A stretch of 15,838 nucleotides of DNA from positions 1 to 15,838 of the forward strand of contig CAYYRI010000009.1 in NCBI GenBank assembly GCA_964474185.1. The letters are read 5' to 3'. The position numbers were made by a program, and so were the translations under genes. This stretch comes from CAYYRI01 sp964474185. Lineage in GTDB: Bacteria > Patescibacteriota > Minisyncoccia > Minisyncoccales > RBG-13-42-11. Shown here in pieces: positions 6,030 through 11,682 of this stretch (positions are counted from its first letter, which is position 1; each line of letters begins with the position of its first letter). Under the pieces are notes generated by a model, which saw nothing but the letters and a program-made list of their open reading frames with translations, was not told the origin of the DNA and did no database searches.

Positions 6030-6035
6030 TCGTCA

Positions 6036-6704
6036 ATGACGCATACAGTCCATCCAAAAGCATACAGAATAAAAGAACTTGGCGATTGGGATTCCCGCTG
6101 GTTCGATAAAAAGAAAATGCCCCAATACCTGGAGGAAGATTTGAGAATAAGAGAATTTCTTAAAGAAAAGCTAGGGAAACTTGGGATAGAAAAAATTGAA
6201 ATTGAAAGATTCCCCGGGAAGACTTTGATCATTATTTCCAGCGCCAGGCCGGGTTTGATTATCGGAAGGGGAGGAGAAGGAATTGAAATACTGAAGAAAC
6301 AATTGGAAAAAGTGCTCGCAAAGAAAAAATCCTCTTTCGCTAAAACTGCGGAGGGCAAGAAAGAATTGAAGATTGAAATCCGGGAGATCAGAGATCCTTG
6401 GTCCTCAGCCGCGCTGGCCGGCCAATGGATAGCCCAACAAATTGAAAAAAGAGTCGCCCACAGGCGCGTTTTGAAACAGGCTTTGAAAAAAATCACCGCC
6501 GTAAGGGGAAATAAAGGAGCAAGAGTGGAGGTGTCGGGCAGATTAAACGGCGCGGAAATTGCAAGGCGCGAATGGCTGAAAAAAGGAAATCTTCCCCGCC
6601 AGACAATCAGGGCCAATATTGATTATGCCCAAGAACGGGCCCATTGCACTTACGGGATAATAGGGATCAAGGTCTGGATTTATAAAGGCGAGAAATTCGA
6701 TTAG
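6036..6704 (+). CDS. rpsC: 30S ribosomal protein S3
   Basis: S3 is at the mRNA entry channel of the small subunit and contributes to mRNA unwinding. The 222 residues start MTHTVHPKAYRIKELGDWDSRW-like, typical S3. A type II KH domain holds GLIIGRGGEGIEILKKQL (residues 73-90). The C-terminal domain has KRVAHRRVLKQALKK, GARVEVSGRLNGAEIAR, GNLPRQTIRANIDYA and GIIGIKVWIYKGE. It ends with TAG 6702-6704. The start is 62 nt after rplV, just after an A/T-rich palindrome, with no Shine-Dalgarno. It is close to the usual S3 length. Confidence 0.97.
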   Translation: MTHTVHPKAYRIKELGDWDSRWFDKKKMPQYLEEDLRIREFLKEKLGKLGIEKIEIERFPGKTLIIISSARPGLIIGRGGEGIEILKKQLEKVLAKKKSSFAKTAEGKKELKIEIREIRDPWSSAALAGQWIAQQIEKRVAHRRVLKQALKKITAVRGNKGARVEVSGRLNGAEIARREWLKKGNLPRQTIRANIDYAQERAHCTYGIIGIKVWIYKGEKFD

Positions 6705-6713
6705 TATACTTTT

Positions 6714-7124
6714 ATGGCTATTTTGATGCCCAGAAAAGTGAAACACAGGAAGTGGCACAAGTCAAGGTCCAGAGGGATAGAGACCCGGGGAACCAGGATC
6801 GCTTTCGGTTCTTTTGCCCTGATGGGTCTGGAAACCCGCTGGGTTTCGGCCAGGCAGATAGAGGCCGCAAGGCGCGCCATCATAAGATATTTTAAAAAAG
6901 GAGGAAAATTATGGTTGAGAATTTTTCCCGATAAGCCCATAACCAGGAAGGGAGTTGAGGTTCCGATGGGCGGAGGGAAGGGAAGCGTCGATCACTACGC
7001 CTTTCCCATGAAACCGGGCCGGATTATTTTTGAAATAGACGGATTGAAGGAAGACATGGCCCGGGAGGCTCTTCATAGGGCAGCGGATAAAATATCAGTA
7101 AAGACAAAAATAATACAGAGGTGA
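6714..7124 (+). CDS. rplP: 50S ribosomal protein L16
   Basis: L16 is a late-assembly 50S protein that helps organise the tRNA A site. The 136 residues carry MPRKVKHRKWHKSRSRG, IAFGSFALMGLETRWVSARQIEAARRAI split at about 30-57, LWLRIFPDKPITRKG, and VPMGGGKGSVDHYAFPMKPGR. C-terminal EALHRAADKI matches the family. ATG 6714 gives MAILMPRK, close to the common MLMPKR start; ATG 6726 is a possible alternative. It ends TGA at 7122-7124. A second in-frame stop, TAA at 7140-7142, lies five codons on in the loop of the next hairpin. Confidence 0.96.
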   Translation: MAILMPRKVKHRKWHKSRSRGIETRGTRIAFGSFALMGLETRWVSARQIEAARRAIIRYFKKGGKLWLRIFPDKPITRKGVEVPMGGGKGSVDHYAFPMKPGRIIFEIDGLKEDMAREALHRAADKISVKTKIIQR

Positions 7125-7132
7125 GAAAAGTC

Positions 7133-7178
7133 AAAGAGATAAATCTCTTTTCCATCTGCGTTTTTAATAAATTAAAAA
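7133..7178 (+). promoter_or_regulatory. Tandem hairpins between rplP and rpmC
   Basis: AAAGAGA (7133-7139) pairs with TCTCTTT (7144-7150) over TAAA. After TCCATCTGCG comes TTTTTAAT (7161-7168) with ATTAAAAA (7171-7178). The CTTG motif (7179-7182) and four bases lead to the rpmC ATG at 7187. The layout is nearly the same as in the rplE-rpsN spacer, including CTGCGTTTTT. Confidence 0.7.
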
Positions 7179-7186
7179 CTTGATAA

Positions 7187-7372
7187 ATGAAAATTAATGA
7201 ATTAAAACAAAAATCCAAAGAAGAAATTCAAAAAACTTTGGAAGACGACCGGGAAAAATTAAGGCAGCTTCGTTTTGATTTATCTGCGGGAAAAGTAAAG
7301 AATGTCAGAGAGATCCGTAATATAAAAAAAGAAATCGCCAGAATATTAACTTTGCTTAAAATTTCGAAATAA
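7187..7372 (+). CDS. rpmC: 50S ribosomal protein L29
   Basis: L29 is a small helical protein near the tunnel exit, next to L23. The 61 residues match the family's length and pattern: MKINELKQKSKEEIQKTL, then EKLRQLRFDLSAGKVKNVREIRNIKKEIARI split at about 24-54, the usual antiparallel helix pair. Position between rplP and rpsQ is the standard order. The start is ATG 7187, preceded by CTTG-ATAA. rpsQ starts 5 nt after its stop. Confidence 0.95.
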   Translation: MKINELKQKSKEEIQKTLEDDREKLRQLRFDLSAGKVKNVREIRNIKKEIARILTLLKISK

Positions 7373-7377
7373 CATCC

Positions 7378-7611
7378 ATGAGCAAAAAAACTTTAACCGG
7401 AAAAATTATATCAAACAAGATGCAAAAGACGGTTGTTGTCCGCGTGGAGAGTCTTAAGGAACATCCCAAATACAAAAAAAGATACAGACTGCACAAAAAC
7501 TACAAAGCCCATGCAGAGGGAGGGGAATATCAAATCGGAGACAGGGTTATTATCGAAGAATGCAGCCCGATTTCAAAAGATAAAAAATGGAAAGTGATTA
7601 AAAAACTTTAA
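7378..7611 (+). CDS. rpsQ: 30S ribosomal protein S17
   Basis: S17 is a primary 16S rRNA-binding protein with an OB fold. The 77 residues have the family signature: LTGKIISNKMQKTVVVRVE, HPKYKKRYRLHKNYKAH, then IGDRVIIEECSPISKDKKW, the conserved C-terminal strand-loop. It starts 5 nt after rpmC at ATG 7378 with no Shine-Dalgarno; rplN starts 12 nt after the stop. Confidence 0.96.
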   Translation: MSKKTLTGKIISNKMQKTVVVRVESLKEHPKYKKRYRLHKNYKAHAEGGEYQIGDRVIIEECSPISKDKKWKVIKKL

Positions 7612-7623
7612 CGGGCTCGGTAT

Positions 7624-7995
7624 ATGATTCAACCTAGAACAATGTTAAAAGTAGTGGATAATACTGGAGCAAAAATCATTCAGTGTATTCAGGTTTCGGG
7701 AAGCAGCAGAAAGCGCTATGCGGAAATCGGCGAGACGATAGTCGCCGTGGTAAAAGAAGCCGAACCGCGGAGAATCGTAAAAACGCACGAAATTGTAAGG
7801 GCACTGGTAATCCGCCAGAAAAAAAACTTCAGAAGACCGGACGGTTCATATATACGGTTTGACGATAATGCGGCGGTGATTTTGGAAGGAAAAACAAAGG
7901 AGCCGAAAGGAGGCAGAATTACGGGTCCAATGCCCAAAGAAATAAAAGAGAAAGGTTTTGAAAAAATCGCCAACTTGGCGGAAGAAATCGTATAA
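7624..7995 (+). CDS. rplN: 50S ribosomal protein L14
   Basis: L14 lies at the subunit interface, forming a bridge to 16S rRNA and the binding site of silencing factor RsfS. The 123 residues show MIQPRTMLKVVDNTGAK, IQCIQVSGSSRKRYAEIG, VIRQKKNFRRPDGSYIRFDD, NAAVIL, and GGRITGPMPKEI. Length is normal. The last codons (EEIV) form one arm of a 12-bp hairpin and the TAA stop (7993-7995) lies in its TAAA loop, an uncommon arrangement repeated at the end of rplE. Confidence 0.97.
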   Translation: MIQPRTMLKVVDNTGAKIIQCIQVSGSSRKRYAEIGETIVAVVKEAEPRRIVKTHEIVRALVIRQKKNFRRPDGSYIRFDDNAAVILEGKTKEPKGGRITGPMPKEIKEKGFEKIANLAEEIV

Positions 7996-8052
7996 ATACG
8001 ATTTCTTCCTAACCTTCGCTATCGCTCGGTGGCGTAAGAAATCGTATAAATA
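7981..8052 (+). promoter_or_regulatory. Stop-codon hairpin and duplicated arm between rplN and rplX
   Basis: GAAGAAATCGTA (7981-7992) pairs perfectly with TACGATTTCTTC (7997-8008); the TAAA loop holds the rplN stop. The 17-nt sequence AAGAAATCGTATAAATA at 7982-7998 recurs at 8036-8052. The middle strand TACGATTTCTT (7997-8007) can therefore pair with either copy, giving two exclusive hairpins. The second copy leads into AAAAACTTG and the rplX ATG at 8065. The linker CCTTCGCTATCGCTCGGTGG resembles 4101-4120. Confidence 0.75.
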
Positions 8053-8064
8053 AAAACTTGATTC

Positions 8065-8370
8065 ATGAAAATAAAAAAAGGAGATACAGTTTTAATAATT
8101 TCAGGAAAAGACCGCGGCAAGAAGGGCAAAGTTTTTCAGGCTTTTCCGGAAGAGAAGCGGATTTTAATAGAAGGAATAAATTTAAGGAAAAAACACCAAA
8201 AACCCAAGAAATCGGGAGAAAAAGGCCAGATTTTATTAATGCCGGGCTCTATTTCCGTTTCCAATGCGAAATTTATTTGTCCCAACTGCGGGAAACCCGC
8301 ACGAATAGGATACAAAACGATTGAAAAGAAAAAATACAGAATTTGTAAAAAATGCAATCAAGAAACGTAA
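8065..8370 (+). CDS. rplX: 50S ribosomal protein L24
   Basis: L24 starts 50S assembly and lies by the tunnel exit. The KOW motif is at the N-terminus (KIKKGDTVLIISGKDRGKKG, residues 2-21), followed by GINLRKKHQKP and the C-terminal zinc-ribbon type ending CPNCGKPARIGYK and CKKC. The four cysteines are C72, C75, C94, C97, a normal variant of bacterial L24. The 101-residue length fits. The start ATG 8065 sits 4 nt after CTTG (8057-8060). An overlapping frame from 8058 is a shadow. Confidence 0.96.
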   Translation: MKIKKGDTVLIISGKDRGKKGKVFQAFPEEKRILIEGINLRKKHQKPKKSGEKGQILLMPGSISVSNAKFICPNCGKPARIGYKTIEKKKYRICKKCNQET

Positions 8371-8376
8371 AAGCTC

Positions 8377-8393
8377 AATGAATTTTATTCATT
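8377..8393 (+). repeat. Hairpin between rplX and rplE
   Basis: AATGAAT (8377-8383) pairs with ATTCATT (8387-8393) over TTT. The end of rplX (GAAACG, 8362-8367, just before its stop) can pair with the CGTTTTTC that follows at 8395-8402. The stop codon would then also lie inside a larger stem-loop. The rest of the 48-nt spacer shows no other feature. Confidence 0.55.
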
Positions 8394-8418
8394 TCGTTTT
8401 TCACTAACGTTCAAAATA

Positions 8419-8991
8419 ATGATTACTTTTTTATCGGAAAAATACAATCAGGAGGCAATTCCGGAAATGATGAAAAAGTTCGGTTACAAGAACAAAATGG
8501 CCGTTCCTAAAATTGAAAAAGTGATAGTCAATACCGGCTTCGGCAGGCAAGTGGCCGACAAAACTTCGGAAGAACAAAAAAAGATAGCAGATTTTATGAT
8601 GGAAGATCTCGGTTTTGTTTGCGGGCAGAAAGCGATTAAAACATATGCAAAAAGATCAATCGCAAGTTTTAAAACCAGAGAAGGAATGGTAATCGGAGCC
8701 AAAGTCACCCTGAGGGGCAAAAAAATGACGGATTTTCTGGAAAGATTAATTCACATAGCTCTTCCCCGAGGCAGGGATTTTAAGGGGATTTCGGAAAAAT
8801 CAATTGATAAAAGAGGAAATTTGACCATCGGAATCGGAGAACACATCATTTTTCCCGAGATATTGCCGGAAAAAGCAAAAAATATTTTCGGCCTGGAGAT
8901 TACCGTTGTTACCACCGCCAAAACCCATGAAGAAGGATTGGAATTATTAAAATTATTGGGATTTCCCATTCAGAAAGGCGATGAAGGATAA
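8419..8991 (+). CDS. rplE: 50S ribosomal protein L5
   Basis: L5 binds 5S rRNA and contacts the P-site tRNA and S13. The 190 residues have NKMAVPKIEKVIVNTGFG, TYAKRSIASFKTREGMVIG, KVTLRGKKMTDFLERLIHIALPR split at about 94-116, DFKGISEKSIDKRGNLTIGI and EHIIFPEI, all family motifs; length is slightly above the usual ~180. The stop TAA (8989-8991) is in the ATAAA loop of an 8-bp hairpin whose left arm is the last codons (D, E, G). Confidence 0.96.
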   Translation: MITFLSEKYNQEAIPEMMKKFGYKNKMAVPKIEKVIVNTGFGRQVADKTSEEQKKIADFMMEDLGFVCGQKAIKTYAKRSIASFKTREGMVIGAKVTLRGKKMTDFLERLIHIALPRGRDFKGISEKSIDKRGNLTIGIGEHIIFPEILPEKAKNIFGLEITVVTTAKTHEEGLELLKLLGFPIQKGDEG

Positions 8992-9029
8992 ACCTTCATC
9001 TTCAACTGCGTTTTTTATAAAATAAAAAA
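8980..9029 (+). promoter_or_regulatory. Stop-codon hairpin plus A/T hairpin between rplE and rpsN
   Basis: GATGAAGG (8980-8987) pairs with CCTTCATC (8993-9000) over ATAAA, which holds the rplE stop. After TTCAACTGCG comes TTTTTTAT (9011-9018) with ATAAAAAA (9022-9029), then CTTG (9030-9033), one base and the rpsN ATG at 9035. Layout and the CTGCGTTTTT stretch match the rplP-rpmC spacer, although the arms of the first hairpin are unrelated in sequence. Confidence 0.7.
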
Positions 9030-9034
9030 CTTGT

Positions 9035-9220
9035 ATGGCAACGAAAGCGCAAATAGCTAAATCAAACAAAAAACCGAAATTCAGCACCAGGGTCGTTCGG
9101 CGCTGTTTTAAGTGCGGAAGAAAAAGAGGATATATGAGAAAATTCGGCTTGTGCCGCATATGCTTCAGAGAGATGGCAAATCAAGGATTGATTCCGGGAG
9201 TTAAAAAAAGCAGTTGGTAA
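9035..9220 (+). CDS. rpsN: 30S ribosomal protein S14, zinc-binding short form
   Basis: S14 is a small-subunit head protein needed late in assembly. At 61 residues this is the short zinc type (often named rpsZ/rpsN1), with zinc ligands C24, C27, C40 and C43 in RRCFKCGRKRGYMRKFGLC and RICFREMA. It ends with the typical GLIPGVKKSSW. The spacer before it carries two hairpins and the CTTG motif. Its stop overlaps the left arm of the next hairpin (9219-9240), which abuts the rpsH start. Confidence 0.97.
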   Translation: MATKAQIAKSNKKPKFSTRVVRRCFKCGRKRGYMRKFGLCRICFREMANQGLIPGVKKSSW

Positions 9221-9240
9221 ATTTTTAAAGCGAAAAATTT
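9219..9240 (+). repeat. A/T hairpin abutting the rpsH start
   Basis: AAATTTTT (9219-9226) pairs with AAAAATTT (9233-9240) over AAAGCG. The left arm begins within the rpsN stop codon and the right arm ends at the base before the rpsH ATG (9241). No Shine-Dalgarno can fit here. Confidence 0.6.
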
Positions 9241-9627
9241 ATGTATCCAATCAGCGACATGCTTAATCAAATAATCAATGCCCAAAAAGTTCTACATCCT
9301 GCAGTGGAGGTTCCTTTTTCTAATTTAAAATATGAAATCGCCAAAATTTTGGAAAAAAGCGGCTTTGTCGAGAAAATCGAGAAAAAAGGGAGAAAAACGA
9401 ACAAAAGCCTTGAAATTACCCTGAGATATCAGGAACAAGTACCGGCAATTTCCGGAGTTAAGATGATTTCAAAACCCGGCCAGAGAATCTATCTTGATTA
9501 TCGAAAAATAAACAGAGTCAAAGGGGGTTTTGGGATGGCCATCATATCCACCTCGAAAGGTTTAATGACAAACAAAGAAGCGAAAAAACAAAAAATAGGA
9601 GGAGAAATAATTTGCGAAGTTTGGTAG
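9241..9627 (+). CDS. rpsH: 30S ribosomal protein S8
   Basis: S8 binds the central domain of 16S rRNA and is the spc-operon repressor in E. coli. The 128 residues start MYPISDMLNQIINAQKV (usual M-DPIADMLTRIRNA), continue with VPFSNLKYEIAKILEKSGF and YLDYRKINRV, and end GFGMAIISTSKGLMTNKEAKK, GGEIICEVW, which holds the S/T-rich RNA-binding loop. Length is normal. It ends TAG 9625-9627. Confidence 0.97.
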   Translation: MYPISDMLNQIINAQKVLHPAVEVPFSNLKYEIAKILEKSGFVEKIEKKGRKTNKSLEITLRYQEQVPAISGVKMISKPGQRIYLDYRKINRVKGGFGMAIISTSKGLMTNKEAKKQKIGGEIICEVW

Positions 9628-9642
9628 TTCGACTCCGCTCAC
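9628..9642 (+). repeat. Single-arm remnant of the 48-bp palindrome between rpsH and rplF
   Basis: TTCGACTCCGCTCAC right after the rpsH stop matches, on the reverse strand, the right arm of the repeat at 15145-15388 (GTGAGCGCAGTCGAA) with one mismatch. No partner arm is nearby, so it looks like a decayed or partial copy. Confidence 0.45.
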
Positions 9643-9655
9643 TATAAATAAACTT

Positions 9656-10219
9656 ATGTCTAGAGTTGGTAAAAAAATAATTTTAATACCTGATGGCGTA
9701 GAAGTAAAAATTGAAGGAGACACCGTCAAGGTTAAGGGCCCCAAGGGCGAAATTTCTCAAAAAATTCGACCCGAAATTAAAATACTGATAGAGGATAAAA
9801 AAATTCAAGTCATGATTCAGAAACAAAAAGTTTCTTTGAGGATGCCAAAACTAACCAAGTCTCTGTGGGGATTAACCCGGGCTCTGATTTATAATATGGT
9901 TGAAGGAGCCAAAAACGGATTTGAAAAAAAATTAGAAATACAGGGAGTAGGTTATAAGGCTCAAGCGGAAGGAGAAAACCTGACCCTGAATGTCGGTTTT
10001 TCCCATTCCGTAGTTTTAAAAGTTCCGGAAGGCATTAAAGTTGCGGTGGAAAAAAATATAATTACGATTTCAGGGATTAATAAAACAGCTATAGGCCAAT
10101 TCGCAGCCATTATAAGGAAAGTAAAGCCGCCCGAACCCTATAAAGGCAAGGGCATAAGATATTTGGGAGAAAAAGTCAGAAGAAAGGTGGGGAAGAAAGT
10201 GGTGACAACCGCGGGCTAA
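9656..10219 (+). CDS. rplF: 50S ribosomal protein L6
   Basis: L6 lies near the factor-binding site and helps EF-G and EF-Tu function. The 187 residues comprise two similar domains: MSRVGKKIILIPDGVEVKIE with KVKGPKGEISQ; then GVGYKAQAEG, LNVGFSHSV, VPEGIKV and ITISGINKTAIGQFAA. The C-terminal motif RKVKPPEPYKGKGIRYLGE is diagnostic. Length is close to the usual ~178. It begins 28 nt after rpsH with the sequence AAACTT before ATG. A 170-nt structured spacer separates it from rplR. Confidence 0.97.
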   Translation: MSRVGKKIILIPDGVEVKIEGDTVKVKGPKGEISQKIRPEIKILIEDKKIQVMIQKQKVSLRMPKLTKSLWGLTRALIYNMVEGAKNGFEKKLEIQGVGYKAQAEGENLTLNVGFSHSVVLKVPEGIKVAVEKNIITISGINKTAIGQFAAIIRKVKPPEPYKGKGIRYLGEKVRRKVGKKVVTTAG

Positions 10220-10235
10220 CCAAATAAAAAATAAT

Positions 10236-10392
10236 ATGCCCCGTAATACAACTTCCAGTATGTGCGTCCAAAACAAACGCCGGGGTATAATTTTTATGAA
10301 TACGAATATAAAATTATTTATATTAAATAATACAAAACAGGGCAAAACGCACATAACGGCGTTTGGCTCTGGAAGTTGATATACGGGGTATG
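10236..10392 (+). promoter_or_regulatory. Pseudoknotted RNA element in front of rplR, pairing with its start codon
   Basis: The spacer has no gene. P1: 10236-10245 (ATGCCCCGTA) with 10382-10391 (TACGGGGTAT), one G-U, taking in the AU of the rplR AUG. P2: CAACTTCCAG 10249-10258 with CTGGAAGTTG 10369-10378. P3: TATGTGCGT 10259-10267 with ACGCACATA 10347-10355. P4: AAACGCCG 10275-10282 with CGGCGTTT 10357-10364. P5: AATATAAA 10305-10312 with TTTATATT 10317-10324. P2-P5 are perfect. P3 and P4 cross, making a pseudoknot. CGGGGTAT at 10281-10288 repeats the 3' end of P1 and could replace it. Confidence 0.75.
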
Positions 10393-10749
10393 TTAGAAAA
10401 AAAGGTAAAAAGAATCAGACGGCATAAAAGAGTAAGGGCCAAGGTATCCGGTACCGGAAAGAGGCCCCGACTTTGCGTTTTTAAATCGCAAAAACACATT
10501 TACGGGCAGTTGATCGACGATGACAAAGGGAAAACCCTTGCTCAAGCTTCCGACCTCGAGCTGGCAGTATTGAAGAAGTCCGAGAAGCAGGGCAAAATGA
10601 ATATTGCTCTTGAAGTGGGAAAATTGATCGCCGGAAAAGCCAAAGATTTGAAAATTGAAAAAGTCGTTTTTGACAGAGGGGGTTATAAATTTCATGGTAA
10701 GATAAAATCCCTGGCCGAAGGGGCAAGAGAAGGAGGATTAAAGTTTTAA
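10390..10749 (+). CDS. rplR: 50S ribosomal protein L18
   Basis: L18 binds 5S rRNA and carries it into the central protuberance. The 119 residues show KRIRRHKRVRAKVSGTGKRPRLCVF split over 8-32, KSQKHIYGQLIDDDKGKTLAQAS, and the C-terminal VVFDRGGYKFHGKIKSLAEGARE, the family signature. I chose ATG 10390, which gives a normal L18 length; the frame is open back to 10363, but those codons form the P4/P2 helices of the leader. The start codon is base-paired with sequence ~150 nt upstream in the proposed fold. Confidence 0.96.
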   Translation: MLEKKVKRIRRHKRVRAKVSGTGKRPRLCVFKSQKHIYGQLIDDDKGKTLAQASDLELAVLKKSEKQGKMNIALEVGKLIAGKAKDLKIEKVVFDRGGYKFHGKIKSLAEGAREGGLKF

Positions 10750-10754
10750 AAACA

Positions 10755-11243
10755 ATGCGCAGAGAATTTTCAAGAGAAAGAATAAAAGACGAATTCGAGA
10801 CGAAGCTTTTAGATTTGGCGAGAACTTCCCATACTCGCGCCGGAGGAAAAAAAATGGGATTTCGGGCGGTAATAATCATTGGAAATAAAAAGGGAAAGGT
10901 TGGGTTGGGATTGGCGAAAGGCAAGGACGTAGCCTTGGCGGTGGAAAAAGCGACAAGGGCGGCAAAAAAGAATATGATTGAAGTTCCCATTGTTGAAGAT
11001 ACCATTCCTCATGAGATTTTTTCCAAATTTGGAGCAGCGAAAATCTTACTGAAGCCTCAAAGGAAGGGAAGAGGATTGGTGGCCGGCGGAACGGTAAGGG
11101 TCATTTGCAATTTATCCGGAATAAAAAATATTTCTTCAAAAGTTTTGGGCAGAACCGGCAACAAATTAAACAATGCTATGGCAACGATAAACGCCTTAAA
11201 AAAATTGAACTATGCAATTACACGAACTAAAACCGCTGCATAA
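10755..11243 (+). CDS. rpsE: 30S ribosomal protein S5
   Basis: S5 is at the mRNA entry channel and affects decoding fidelity. The 162 residues have a short N-terminus, then RAGGKKMGFRAVIIIGNKKGKVGLGLAKG split over 30-58, VPIVEDTIPHEI, the second domain KILLKPQRKGRGLVAGG with TVRVICNLSGIKNISSKVLG, and NAMATINALKKL. It starts 5 nt after rplR. The end overlaps rplO by 32 nt. No rpmD (L30) follows, unlike most bacteria. Confidence 0.97.
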   Translation: MRREFSRERIKDEFETKLLDLARTSHTRAGGKKMGFRAVIIIGNKKGKVGLGLAKGKDVALAVEKATRAAKKNMIEVPIVEDTIPHEIFSKFGAAKILLKPQRKGRGLVAGGTVRVICNLSGIKNISSKVLGRTGNKLNNAMATINALKKLNYAITRTKTAA

Positions 11244-11682
11244 AAATAAGAAGCCGAAACGCATCGGCTTCGGGGGCAAACACGGCACTCATTCCGGCCG
11301 GGGGGTAAAGGGGCAGACATCCAGGTCCAGTTTCCGTTTGCAGCCGATAATTCGAGGATTGATTAAAAGATATCCCAAATTGAGGGGGCACAGGTCCAAA
11401 GCCATGATTTTAAATGCCGCATCCCAGGTTGTGATTGTGAATTTGGATATTTTGGAAAAAAAATTCAACTCGGAAGAAAAAGTTACCCCGGAAACGTTGT
11501 CGGAAAAAGGAATAGTCGGTAAAATAAGAGGAGAAATGCCTAAGATTAAAATTTTAGGAGACGGTAAACTGACAAAGGCCTTGATTGTTGAAAATTGTTT
11601 GACGTCAAAAAAAGCGAAAGAAGCGATAGAAAAAGCCGGCGGAAAAATCACAGCAAAAACAACATCCCATGTGGACAGATAA
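11212..11682 (+). CDS. rplO: 50S ribosomal protein L15
   Basis: L15 is a late-assembly 50S protein. The 156 residues begin MQLHELKPLHKNKKPKRIGFG, matching the conserved M-LHEL-P start, then HSGRGVKGQTSRSSFR and a C-terminal domain with VVIVNLDIL and SKKAKEAIEKAGG. The true start is ATG 11212, inside rpsE, since the conserved N-terminus needs it. This gives a 32-nt overlap, which implies translational coupling. The end overlaps secY by 14 nt. Confidence 0.95.
   Translation: MQLHELKPLHKNKKPKRIGFGGKHGTHSGRGVKGQTSRSSFRLQPIIRGLIKRYPKLRGHRSKAMILNAASQVVIVNLDILEKKFNSEEKVTPETLSEKGIVGKIRGEMPKIKILGDGKLTKALIVENCLTSKKAKEAIEKAGGKITAKTTSHVDR

Noticed and set aside
8058..8324. Overlapping frame within rplX, and the many antisense frames across the operon
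   Set aside because: These are shadows of ribosomal genes: no recognisable motifs, no room for expression signals, composition driven by the real frame.
8332..8367. Zinc-ribbon end of L24 as a novel feature
   Set aside because: Four-cysteine C-termini are common in bacterial L24.
10236..10392. Known small ribozyme (HDV-like, twister, hammerhead) or group I intron
   Set aside because: The crossed helices recall HDV-like order, but I could not match the conserved core residues of any class, no CTGATGA/GAAA core exists, and the element is too short for a group I intron.
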